Source: AP-15 sp963750195
Lineage (GTDB): Bacteria; Pseudomonadota; Alphaproteobacteria; ATCC43930; CGMCC-115725
Direction of reading: 5' to 3'
Assembly: GCA_963750195.1 (NCBI GenBank)
Contig: CAVVPS010000018.1
Coordinates: forward strand, 124,001 to 188,000
Length of the DNA stretch: 64,000 bases
Below the pieces are notes generated by a model. It ran no database searches. It had not been told where the DNA came from and saw only the letters and a list, made by a program, of their open reading frames with translations. Position 1 is the stretch's first letter. Each line of letters opens with the position of its first letter. Position numbers and translations under genes: made by a program. Below are positions 26,003-35,422 of this stretch, in pieces.

Positions 26003-26459
26003 GTGTCCACCACGAAAAGCGCGAAGACTGGACTGGAGCCTTGACGCTTTCTTTGTACTCCAGGTGGCCGCGTCTTCGGCAACGGAACCTGTGTGGCACC
26101 GTCAAATTGTCGGCATCGGGTTAGCTGGATGCGGCACCTGACAATGCGCCAAGCGACACGTGAAGAATGTCGGGGCCAGCCTCCCGCGGGCGGGCGATAT
26201 AGCTGTCCTTTAGCTCTCTCACCAAACCGGTTCCGGATATCTTCCAGCCTCGCCGAGCCGCCCTGCCCCCCGACGCCGTCGGGTATGCGAGGGTCTTTGC
26301 GTCGCGGCATCGTTGGGCCCCTTTCCTCCGATTCTGCGCAAACCTCCGCACGAAATTCCTGACAGTCCCTCGAAGGGCACGCGCCTACCGCAAGGGGTTG
26401 CTATCTGGTTGCTGAGCACCAGACGACAGTTGCCAGGCTTGCATAACCCATTGAGAAAA
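26003..26459. other. Region between the small-protein row and tRNA-Pro, possible IS256 scrap
   Basis: No complete gene. At 26271-26310 (minus strand) the phrase MPRRKDPRIPDGV resembles the N-terminus of IS256-family transposases, but the similarity stops after thirteen residues. This is the side of the tRNA gene where elements that integrate at a tRNA 3' end would lie. I searched by eye for a duplicated tRNA 3' end elsewhere in the window and saw none. Confidence 0.25.
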
Positions 26460-26536
26460 TGGTCGGAGCGGAGAGATTCGAACTCTCGACCCTCAGCACC
26501 CCATGCTGATGCGCTACCAGGCTGCGCTACGCTCCG
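26460..26536 (-). tRNA. tRNA-Pro (anticodon GGG), CCA encoded
   Basis: On the minus strand the acceptor arms CGGAGCG and CGCTCCG pair, the D arm is GCGC...GCGC, the anticodon stem TCAGC/GCTGA holds the loop ATGGGGT with anticodon GGG, and the T loop TTCGAAT is flanked by GAGAG/CTCTC. The discriminator A and CCA are encoded at 26460-26463. Length is 77 nt with CCA. Decodes CCC. Confidence 0.95.
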
Positions 26537-26826
26537 ACCGGGGCGACTCCCGCCCAAGCGAAGATGATAGTCGCCCGCAACCTGCGGCGCAACCCGCCGG
26601 AACCGTCAACAGCGTCCTCGTGAATCGCAACGTTTTCTCGCGAGCGCCCGTTGTTCCCTCGCAATCGGCCTTCGCGGAGTGATCTGCCCCCTAACAAAAA
26701 ATTTGGCGAAGTGTGAACCGCCTCACACCCGCGCCCCTTCCCGGAACCATACTGCTGGGCGTGGGCGTATGGATATGGCTGCGGCAAATGTCTGCCGCCT
26801 AGTCTTGGCCCAATCGGGAGCCGACC
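26537..26826. other. Intergenic region after tRNA-Pro
   Basis: Lower GC than its surroundings near 26690-26710 (AACAAAAAATTTGG). No gene seen. It presumably carries the promoters of the tRNA (leftward) and of the next gene (rightward). Confidence 0.35.
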
Positions 26827-27138
26827 ATGTTTACCATAACGGGTACTGTTGGAAGCAGCGGTAAGTATCTCGTCACCGGGATGCCGGTCGATACAGAGTC
26901 TCACGCCGTCTTGAAGATCGCGTTCGAGAACAATACCTCCGGCACCAATCTCGGCCTCTTTGCCGGCACCGATGCACAGTTCGCCTCGGGAAGCGGCGGA
27001 CTGCAGCTATCGGATTCAGGTGGTCCGGGTTTCAAATTTCTGACGATCATCGATACCCATAAGCTGTCGGGCAAGATCATCTTCGTTCGCCGCGAGGTCG
27101 GCTCCGCGAATTCGCAGTTCACGCTAACGGTCGATTAG
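26827..27138 (+). CDS. Small beta-rich hypothetical protein
   Basis: A 103-residue protein starting MFTITGTVGSSGKYLVTGMP. Alternating hydrophobic residues and many Gly, Ser and Thr suggest a single beta-sandwich or jelly-roll domain. There is no signal peptide and no recognised motif. GGGAG lies 8-12 bp before the ATG. It stands alone between the tRNA and a VOC gene. Function unknown. Confidence 0.55.
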   Translation: MFTITGTVGSSGKYLVTGMPVDTESHAVLKIAFENNTSGTNLGLFAGTDAQFASGSGGLQLSDSGGPGFKFLTIIDTHKLSGKIIFVRREVGSANSQFTLTVD

Positions 27139-27295
27139 CGCGACCTCCTGGCGATAGGCGCTTGCCTTCTCACGGGCGCCGTCGCAGCAGCCGGGCTTCG
27201 TCAAAGCCGCAACTTGATCGGCCGCCGCGGTTGGGCTGGCCCAAAACTACGCTTCGTGGCAAGCTGTAGACCTCCGCAAACCGACGAGGCCGCCC

Positions 27296-27665
27296 ATGAA
27301 GATCGAACGCATAGACCATCTCAACATCACCGTCGCCGATATCGACCGCAGTGTGGAGTTCTATAAGCGCGTGCTCGGCATGGAGATCGAGAGCATGGGC
27401 GAAGGCCGCGCCGCGCTGCATTTCGGCCAGCAGAAAATCCACCTCGATGCCGCCGGCGGCGCCGATGGCGATGAGCGGCGAGAAGCGGATGCCGGCGCAT
27501 ATCTGCTTTATCACCGAGGCGCCGATGGGCGAGGTCGCGGCCCATCTCGAACAATGCGGCGTGCCGGTTCGGATGCAGGGGCCGCGCGCCGGGGCGATCG
27601 GCACGATCCAATCGGTCTATATCGACGACCCGGATCAGAACTCGATCGAGATCTCCAGCTATTGA
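27296..27665 (+). pseudogene. VOC-superfamily (glyoxalase-like) protein with +1 frameshift
   Basis: The start MKIERIDHLNITVADIDRSVEFYKRVLGMEIE is the classic first half of a vicinal-oxygen-chelate domain, with the first metal-ligand His in DHLNITV. The frame then loses the family near residue 54. With removal of one base at about 27465 it resumes as AMSGEKRMPAHICFITEAPMG, through LEQCGVPVRMQGPRA, to SVYIDDPDQNSIEISSY with the C-terminal Glu ligand, and stops at 27665. Without the shift the protein would be a normal 120-residue fosfomycin-resistance/glyoxalase-like enzyme. The substrate is unknown. Confidence 0.75.
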
Positions 27666-27865
27666 GGTGCGTTTCCATCCCGCCGATCGAACTCTTTCGG
27701 TACACGCTCCACTCGACCGTCATGGCCGGGCTTGACCTGGCCAGCCACGAGCCGCGGCATAACATGTGCCGGTTTCCGTGGAGGCCGGGCATGACGATTG
27801 GACCGACGGCCCAACACGGCACAAGATAAGCTGAGAATCCGCGTTCGAAAGCAATGGAGCCAGCC

Positions 27866-29192
27866 ATGATCCAGGATGCCCAGGGACATCACCTCTCCGG
27901 CGCGACGGCGGAGGCGGTAGCCGCATACGATCAGGCGGTGCGGGCGTTCAACCTGGTTCACGGCGACTCTATCGGTCTGTTCGACGCGGCACGCGAGGCC
28001 GCGCCCGACTTCGCGATGGCATATCTGGGAAAGGCTTGGGTGCTGGGCCTGGCCAATGACCCTGGCCTGATGACCCAGGCCACGGCATTGGTCGAAACCG
28101 CCCGGCCCTTGCGGTTGAACGAACGCGAGCAAGCCCACCTCGCCGCCCTGTCACATCTGGTCGAAGGCGCCCGGGCCGCCGCTGTTGCGGTGCTCGACCG
28201 CCATCTGATGCATTATCCGTTCGACCTTGTGGCGCATCAGGCTGCCGCGCTGATCGACGGGTTCCTCGGACGCTTCCACTGGGTGCGGGATCGGTCGGCG
28301 CGCGCCTTGCCACTGTGGTCCAAGGACCAGCCTGGGCTACGGCACCCTGCTGGCTTTCCACGGGTTCGGGTCGGAGGAAGCCGGCGATTACGCCCGCGCC
28401 GAGGATGAATCACGCGCCGCCGCCGAACTCGAACCGTTGAGTTTCTGGCCGCATCACACCGTGGCCCACGTGATGGAAATGACCGGGCGCCCGGAAGACG
28501 GGTTGGGGTGGATGGCGGCGCGCGAGGCGCTGTGGTCGACCCCTGGCCACATGAACCAGGTCCATATCTGGTGGCACAAGGCATTGTTCCACCTCGAACT
28601 CGGACAATACGACGCCGCGCTCGCGCTCTATGACGGGCCGATGCGCGCCACGCAACGCGCTCTTGCGCTCAGCCTCACCAACGCCACGGCACTGCTGTGG
28701 CGGCTCGACACGCTCGGCGTTGACATCGGCGAGCGCTGGCGGGAGCAAGCGGATCTGTGGGAGCACCACGCCGACGGGAAATGTCTCGTATTCGCCGATA
28801 TCCACGCCGCGATGGCCGAGTTGCGCTCGGGCCAGGTCGCGCGGGTCGAGCGGCGGCTCGAGGCAATGCAGCAGACGGCGGCCAGCGGCGTCGAAGCGGC
28901 CGGCCTCTATCGCACCGTCGGGATTCCGGTGGTCGAGGGCCTCGCCGCGTTCCACCGCGGCGCCTATGCCGAGGCGGTCGAATTGCTGCTGCCGGTTCGC
29001 GTCGATCTATGGCAGATCGGCGGCAGCCACGCGCAACGCGACGTCGTCGACTGGACATTGACCGAGGCGGCGGTCCGCGCCGCTCAGCGTGACGTCGCCT
29101 TGTCGCTCGCTCACGAGCGTCTTGCGACCCGCCCGCGCAGCGCCCCGAACCGGCGCTTTCTCCGCCATGCCGAGGAAATCAATCCGGCGTGA
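27866..29192 (+). pseudogene. TTC38-like TPR protein, second copy, one +1 frameshift
   Basis: Homologous to the protein at 5.4-6.7 kb along its whole length: AVRAFNLVHGDSIGLFDAAR, AYLGKAWVLGLAND, HHTVAHVMEMTGRPEDGLGW, HIWWHKALFHLELGQYDAAL, GSHAQRDVVDWTLTEAAVRA. The frame breaks at about 28340, where QPGLRHP should read QPGYGTLLAFHGFG; taking out one G restores it. The two copies are distant paralogues. The second stands between a VOC gene and a secreted-protein gene, so neither context points to a role. Confidence 0.75.
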
Positions 29193-29604
29193 AGTGGACA
29201 TGCCCGGTCTCGGAGAAAGCCGGAATGCGCCGCGTGCCTTTCAGTCCCACGCTAGTTCGAATCGAGCGCCGTAGCGGCTAGTGCGTTGCTTGCGAGGCAG
29301 GAGGGGAAGCTGTTGATCGAGTGTTGAGGCCAGACGCCGGTTCCCCAACTATAAATTGATACTCGCCGCGTTTACTTTCCCGCAGCGATAACAGCACTTA
29401 GTAAGTTTTTTTCTCTAATCGCGACCTGGATGCGCGAATAACCTCCGCCGCTTTTAGATTAAAAATCAACTAAAGGTCTGCGATCGGTGCAGTAACACTA
29501 TCCAGATTCTTTGTGATTCTTGGGAGGTGATCGAAGTTTAATCTGCGGGAAACATTTCGCTGCCAAACTTCTGGCGCGGGGACCATCTTTTCGAGGAACG
29601 TGAC
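29193..29604. other. AT-richer intergenic region
   Basis: From about 29340 the sequence is clearly less GC-rich than the average of the window, including CTATAAATTGATACTC, AAGTTTTTTTCTC and AGATTAAAAATCAAC. The last contains a short palindrome (GATTAAAAATC). It presumably holds the promoter of the secreted protein that follows. No gene seen. Confidence 0.35.
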
Positions 29605-30273
29605 ATGTTAAAACGCCTGTTCTTACTCGCCGCACTCGTCCTCCCGGCGGCCCATGCTCAGGCCACAGGCACGCTGACAATCAACGTCATCGGGAAATCC
29701 TCCATCGCTAACACCGCTGCCTATGGCACGGTCGTTGATGCCCTCTCGCCGGTCAACGCCACCACCGGCGCAAAGGTATCCGGAGTTACTTGGTCGGTTA
29801 ACAACCCCGATTTCTATACCGATTTTTTTGGCGATCTTCATACCAAATGGAATAGCATCATTTCTCCCGGCCCTCAGGCTATGACGATCACTGCTTCAGC
29901 GCCAGGCTATACACCCGCATCCAAACCGTTGACCGTCACCGTGACAGGCACCATGGCGGCGCAGGAAATGTTTGTCAGCACCACCCAAGTGGGGCCGGTT
30001 TACGATAACTCGCCGCCGGTGACGATCGCTTATTCCCTGGTCGTCTCACAAGAAGACGGGACCATCGGCAATCTGGCCAGCGGCGTCACCTGGACCAGCG
30101 ATAACTTGAACTTCACAGTCAGCAACACCAACACGAACGCTGGCACCTATTATTTGACGACGACTTGGAAGGGCACGATCGCGGCCGGCCCGCAGACCAT
30201 CCACCTGACCGCCTCAGCCCCCGGCTACACGACCGCGGATGTCGCCGTCACTGTGCAAGTGCTGGCCCCTTGA
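29605..30273 (+). CDS. Secreted protein with two Ig-like repeats
   Basis: A Sec signal peptide (MLKRLFLLAALVLPAAHAQA) precedes two similar domains of about 95 residues. Each has the course S(G)VTW(S/T)...N(P/L)...TxxW(K/N)...I(S/A)PGPQ(A/T)(M/I)xxTASAPGYT, so the protein is an internal duplication. The style is that of bacterial Ig-like (Big) domains. It is likely periplasmic or extracellular. ATG at 29605 follows GAGGAACG. Codon use is a little less GC-biased than the metabolic genes around it. Role unknown. Confidence 0.7.
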   Translation: MLKRLFLLAALVLPAAHAQATGTLTINVIGKSSIANTAAYGTVVDALSPVNATTGAKVSGVTWSVNNPDFYTDFFGDLHTKWNSIISPGPQAMTITASAPGYTPASKPLTVTVTGTMAAQEMFVSTTQVGPVYDNSPPVTIAYSLVVSQEDGTIGNLASGVTWTSDNLNFTVSNTNTNAGTYYLTTTWKGTIAAGPQTIHLTASAPGYTTADVAVTVQVLAP

Positions 30274-30556
30274 CCTCCTATCCTTGGGGTCGCTTCGGCG
30301 CAGACAGGAGGTGTCGTGGAAATTTTCGTTCGCTATCCAGACCTTCGGTCATAGCCGGGTCTTAGCGCGTCGCTGAGTTCCGCCGAGGACGATCCCGTCG
30401 CCGGTCATCGTCATCACCGGTTCAAGCGGCCGGGAGCGGACGCGCTCGCGCCGGCCACCACGAAGGAGGTCAAGGAAAGTTCGCGCATGCGGGTTGCTCG
30501 GCGCTGTGGCTAAATAGAGTGATAGAGTGCCGCCGCTCGCCTGGGGGACCGCGCCA

Positions 30557-31854
30557 ATGCCGAATGTCGAACCGCACCGCTTGTTTGCGACCGATATCCT
30601 CCGCCTGATCGACGGGGGGCGGCTGACCGCGGAGGCGGTGGTGGCGAGCTGTCTCGAACGGATCGCCGAGCGCGAGCCGGTAGTAAGGGCGTGGGCGTAT
30701 CTCGCCGGCGAGGCAGCGCGGGCGCAGCGCACGGGCGTTCGATAAGGCCGGGAAGAAGACTTTGCTCGGCGGGGTGCCGTTCGGCATCAAGGACATCTTC
30801 GACGCTGCCGGCATGCCGGCGACCTACGGCTCGCCGATCTATACCGGGTGGTGGCCGCCGAGCGATGCGAGTGCGGCGGCGCTGCCAAAAGCGGCGGGCG
30901 GGATCCTGCTCGGCAAGACGGTGACGACCGAATTCGCCAACCGCCAGCCCGGTCCGACATCGAATCCGCACGACCCGGCCTTTTCGCCGGGCGGCTCATC
31001 GAGCGGCTCGGCGGCAGCGGTCGCCGATTTCATGATGCCGCTGGCGATCGGGACCCAAACCGGCGGCTCGGTCATTCGCCCTGCCGCCTATTGCGGCGTC
31101 GTCGGGTTCAAGCCGAGCTTTGGCCTGTTCCCGCCGGCCGGCATGCGGATCAACACCGAGACCCTCGACACGGTCGGCATCATGGCGCGCTCGGTCGGCG
31201 ACATCGCCCTGTTCCGCGCAGCGATGATGGCGATCCCATACGAGCCGCCTTCGATGCCGGAGACCCCGCCTTGCCTCGGCCTGTGCCGCGGCCCGCATTG
31301 GGACGACGCCGAGCCGGAAGGACGGGCCGTGCTCGAAGCCGCCGCCGACCGGCTCGCCGCCGCCGGTGCAACAATGACCGATGCCGCGTTACCGCGCGAA
31401 TGCGCCGACGCCGACGAGACCCAGCAAATCCTCGGCGCCTTCGAGGGGCTGCGCAACCACATGCCCGAACTCTACCGCCACGAAGCCCTGCTGAGCCCAC
31501 GCGTTGCGCGAGGAAAAGATCGCGCTCGGACGCAAGTTGACCCTCGAACAATTCCGCGATGCCTGCCGCGCGGCGGAAAAGGCGCGCATGGCCGCGCGGG
31601 AATGGGCTGCGGGGTTCGACGCGATCCTGACCCTGCCGGCCCCCGGCCAGGCGCCGCGCGGGCTCGCCGACACCGGCTCGGCGGTGTTCAACGCGCTGTG
31701 GACGCAGCTCCACATGCCCTGTTTCACCCTCCCCGCCGGGCATGGGCCGGATGGGTTGCCGGTCGGCATCCAGCTGGTCGGCCGCCGCCACGATGACGCC
31801 AGGCTCTTGGAGATCGGGTTATGGGTCGAGCGCCGGTTGGGAGATGCGAGATGA
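30557..31854 (+). pseudogene. Amidase-signature enzyme 1, two +1 frameshifts
   Basis: An amidase-family hydrolase with the Lys-cisSer-Ser triad: Lys in FGIKDIFDAAG, the Gly/Ser-rich GGSSSGSAAAVADFMMP, and the catalytic Ser in GTQTGGSVIRPAAYCG. The order and spacing match AtzF/GatA-like amidases. Two single extra bases break it: one C near 30733 (AARAQ...ARAFDKAGKK) and one C near 31500 (ALLSP...ALREEKIALGRKL). Rebuilt length is about 430 residues, the normal size. The stop codon overlaps the start of the next gene as ATGA. Substrate unknown. Confidence 0.78.
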
Positions 31855-33127
31855 GCGGCGCCGAGCGGCTGACCGCGAGCGAGGCGGCGGCCCGCCTCGA
31901 AGCCGACAGCCTGACCGCCGAGACGCTGGTCCGCGATTGCCTCGATCGCGCCGAAGCCCGCGCCTCGGTCAAGGCCTGGGTTTGGCTGGATCCGGAGCTG
32001 GCATTGGCGCAGGCGCGCGCCGCCGACCATGCCGGGCGGCCCGGCCTGCTCAAGGGCGTTCCGGTCGGGGTCAAGGACGTCATCGACACCTACGACATGC
32101 CGACCCAGCACGGCTCGCCGATCTACCGGGGCAACCGGCCCTTTGCCGACGCCGCCTGCGTCGCGCTGACCCGCGCGGCGGGCGGGGTCATCCTCGGCAA
32201 GACGGTGACGACCGAATTCGCCAACCGCCATCCGCGCGAAACGGTGCATCCGCACAACCCGGCGCACACGCCCGGGCGGCTCGTCGAGCGGCTCGGCCGC
32301 GGCGGTCGCCGATTTCCAGGTGCCGGTCGGGTTCGCGACGCAGACCGGAGGTTCGACGATCCGGCCGGCCGCGTTCTGCGGCGTCATCGGTTACAAGCCG
32401 AGCTTTGGCGAGTTCAGCCGGGTCGGCATCAAGATGCAGTGCCACAACCTCGATACGCTCGGCATCATCTGCCGCAGCCTCGATGATCTCGCGCTGATGC
32501 GCGCGGCGTTGCTGGTGCAGCCGCGCCGCCCGGTCGACCGCGCCTCGGACGCCCCGCGCATCGGCTTCTGCCGGACGCCGGCCTGGGACCACGCCGACGC
32601 CGACACCCAGGCACTGCTCGAACGCACCGCCGAGCGGCTCGCCGCCGCGGGGGCGGCGGTCAAGGACGTGACGCCTGACGCCGGCCGACATCCTCGAGCA
32701 CCAGCGTCGCATCTTCGCATTCGAGGCGGCGCGCAACTACGCCTACGAATACGAGGTGCACGGCGACAAGCTCAGTCCGGCATTGCGCGACGGGCTGCTG
32801 ACGCCCGGCCGCGGCATTGCCGCTCGCCGCCTATATCGAGGCGATCGAGACCGCGGAGATGTTCCGCCGCCATCTCGACGATGTATTCGCCGAATTCGAT
32901 GTGTTGCTGGCGCCAAGTGCGGTCGGCGAGGCGCCCGAGGGGTCTGGACTCGACCGGCGACGCGCGCTTCAACGCGATCTGGACCTTGGCATGGACGCCG
33001 TGCGTGACCTTGCCCGCCGGCAGCGGCGGCAAAGGCCTGCCGCTCGGGCGTCCAGCTGGTCGGCGCGCGCTTTGGCGACGAGGCGTTGCTCGACGCCGCC
33101 GCCTGGGTCGAAGCCCGGCTCGGCTGA
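31851..33127 (+). pseudogene. Amidase-signature enzyme 2, five +1 frameshifts
   Basis: A second amidase, paralogous to the first and translationally coupled to it. The Lys is in VGVKDVIDTYD, the signature is GGSSSGSAAAVADFQVP, and the catalytic Ser in ATQTGGSTIRPAAFCG. It must be read with single-base removals near 32277, 32674, 32820, 32942 and 33046. When these are made, the sequence continues through YEYEVHGDKLSPALRDGLL, AAYIEAIETAEMFRRHLDDV and FNAIWTLAWTPCVTLPAGSG to WVEARLG. That all five shifts have the same sign in one gene is striking. Confidence 0.72.
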
Positions 33128-33199
33128 ACCGGCGACGCTTGCCGCGCGGCGTTCCGCGGCACGCATTCTGTGGGCTCACGGCATACCGGAGGAGACGAG

Positions 33200-33527
33200 A
33201 TGATCTATGAATTGCGCGTCTATCACTGCGTGCCGGGCCGCCTGCCCGATCTGATCAAGCGGTTCGACACCTTGACCTTGCCATTGTGGGAAAAGCACCG
33301 CATCCGCCAGGCCGGGTTCTGGACGGTGGCGATCGGGCCGTCGAACCAGGACCTTTACTACATGCTCAATGGGAGTCGCTGGACGAACGACGCCAAACAT
33401 TCGCCGGCGTTCCAGGCCGATCCGGACTGGGTCTCGGAGCCGCGCCGAGACCGAAAAGAACGGCCAGATCGTCGCGTCGATCACCAACACGATCCTGCAG
33501 CCGACCAGCTTTTCATCGGTAAAGTAG
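33200..33527 (+). pseudogene. NIPSNAP-family protein 1, three frame changes
   Basis: Begins MIYELRVYHCVPGRLPDLIKRF and ends, after correction, SITNTILQPTSFSSVK. NIPSNAP proteins are small ferredoxin-like dimeric alpha/beta-barrel proteins that often sit in catabolic clusters. The first change, near 33370, removes a base (ML-KWESLDERR); two later changes near 33408 and 33440 each add one. Start ATG 33200 follows GGAGACG. A near copy comes next. Confidence 0.72.
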
Positions 33528-33542
33528 AAGCGAGGAACCGAC

Positions 33543-33871
33543 ATGCTCTACGAACTGCGCGTCTATCATTGCGTGCCGGGCCGCCTGCCGGACCTTCTCA
33601 AGCGCTTCGACACGATCACCTTGGGGATCTGGAAGCGGCACGGCATCGAACAGGCCGGGCTTCTGGACCACGGCGATCGGCGAATTCGAACCAGGCGCTC
33701 TATTACCTGCTCAAATGGGAATCGCTCGCCGACCGCGAAAAGAAATGGAATGCGTTCCAGGCCGATCCCGAATGGCACGCCAAACGCGCCGAGACCGAAA
33801 AAAACGGCGCGATCGTCGCCCGCGTCGAGAACAGCATCCTGCAGCCGACCAATTTCTCAGCGGTCAAATAA
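33543..33871 (+). pseudogene. NIPSNAP-family protein 2, two +1 frameshifts
   Basis: Tandem duplicate of the previous protein, sharing YELRVYHCVPGRLPDL, ALYYLLKWESLADREKKWNAF and the end ILQPTNFSAVK. Extra bases near 33662 and 33687 put FWTTAIGEFNQALYY out of frame. Two proteins of this family side by side usually point to a heterodimer or a recent duplication. They follow the two amidases in the same direction with short gaps. Confidence 0.72.
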
Positions 33872-34065
33872 GAAGCTCGAAGACCAAGCAGGAACGAGCC
33901 GGCACATCCGCCCGTCACCCCTGGGCCCGGCCCTGGCTTGGCCGGGGGGTCGACGGGCTGGCGTCGAGCGCCGGCCAATTGCTGCTGATCCCGCACGCCG
34001 CCCGGCGGGTACCTAACTTAACCTGACGTTTCAGTCCTTCGCCCGAGCCGCCCGGTCGCGTTCGC

Positions 34066-35350
34066 TTAGGGCCGTGCGCCTTCGCGCGCTGCCAGGGGAT
34101 CGATGGTCGGGATCGATATCGCCCCACCGCGATCGGAATTGAGGAGCGGCGAAGGCGCCTTGCGTCCGAAGGCTTCGACGCGCGGGATTTTTGCGTCTTC
34201 GACGGGCGGCATTCGCGGCTTGCGCGCCAATGCCGCCTCGATAAAGGACGCTAGCTCGCGTTCCTTCTGCGCCGCACGCACCAGCTCGCGCTCCTTGAAT
34301 TCCGGCATCACTTGAGACGCAAAAATTTCGAGCGAGTTCGCAGATATCCTCGTGCCGGTTGCCGCCGCTCTGTTGGATGAACATGACCTGGTCGATGCCG
34401 GCCTTTTCGTAGCGGGCGAGGTGTGCGCGCAATTGGTCGGGGGTGCCGATGCCGCCACGCCCGGCATTATCCGGCAACTGGTCCTTGACCTGCAGAAAGC
34501 GCTGCCACAGGTCGGTCCGGCCCGGCATGTGCTCGCCAAACAATGCGTAATAGCCGAGCGAGTACCCGAAAAAGCGGAACCCGTCGAGCCCGCGGCGGAC
34601 CGCTTCGGCCTCGTCCGGATGGCACGACATGCCGGTGACGATCGCGATATTGGGGTTGACGCGATGGCCTATCGGCACGCATTCCGTCGACTTGATGATG
34701 TCGTAATACTCCTCGACCCATTTCGCCGCCTGGTCGGGATCGAGAAACGAGAATGTCAGGGCGCCGAGCCCGTTACGTGCGGCCAAGTGGATGGTCTCTC
34801 GCCGCGAGCACGCCACCCACATCGGCGGGTGTGGTGTTTGCACCGGTTTCGGCACCAGGTTGCGGCACGGCATGTCGAACCAGCGTCCCTGGTACCCCGG
34901 ATATGGCCGCATCGCCAGCATGTTGGCGGCCTGCTCGGTCGCCTCCTGCCACATCGCCCGCTTGTCGTCGGGATCGACGCCAAAGCCGCCCATTTCGACC
35001 GCCGTTGCCGACTCGCCGGTGCCCCATTCGACCCGGCCGTTCGACACCAGGTCGAGCGTCGCGATCCGCTCGGCGACCCGTGCGGGATGATTGTATTTGG
35101 GCGGCATCAGCGCAATGCCATGGCCGAGCCGGATCTGTTTGGTGCGCTGTGAGCAGGCGGCGAGAAACACCTCCGGCGCGGAGGAGTGCGAATACTCCTC
35201 GAGGAAATGGTGCTCGACCTCCCAGACGTAATCGATGCCGAGCCGGTCGGCGAGCTCGACCTGATCGAGCGCTTGCTGATAAAGGCGTAGCTCGGAATCC
35301 TCGCCCCAAGGCTGCGGCAGCTGGTGTTCGTAGAAAAGCCCGAATTTCAT
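34066..35350 (-). pseudogene. LLM-class flavin-dependent oxidoreductase, C-terminal +1 frameshift
   Basis: A luciferase-like monooxygenase with the N-terminal FGLFYEHQLPQPW, the barrel phrase RIDLGHGI-like KQIRLGHGIALMPPKYNHP, RVEWGTGES and the flavin region HPPMWVACSRRETIHLAARNG. In such enzymes a flavin is reduced by a partner and the substrate is oxygenated or reduced. An extra C (coding strand) at about 34338 shifts the C-terminal 90 residues; corrected, they read SLEIFASQVMPEFKEREL and end GARP at 34066. ATG 35350 follows GGGAGCG. The enclosing group of amidases, NIPSNAP and hydrolase genes suggests breakdown of an amide-containing compound. Confidence 0.78.
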
Positions 35351-35422
35351 CGGTAACGCTCCCTTTCGGTAATCGATTGCCGCCGTTAATCCCTTCGCAG
35401 TGCCGACTTATGCGACGTCCAG

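Noticed and set aside
26271..26310. IS256 transposase start (MPRRKDPRIPDGV)
   Set aside because: Only thirteen residues match and nothing further down the frame belongs to the family; kept as a remark, not as an element.
26460..26536. Attachment site duplication of tRNA-Pro 3' end elsewhere in the window
   Set aside because: I looked for a second copy of the T-arm/acceptor sequence and saw none; no integrase gene is present here either.
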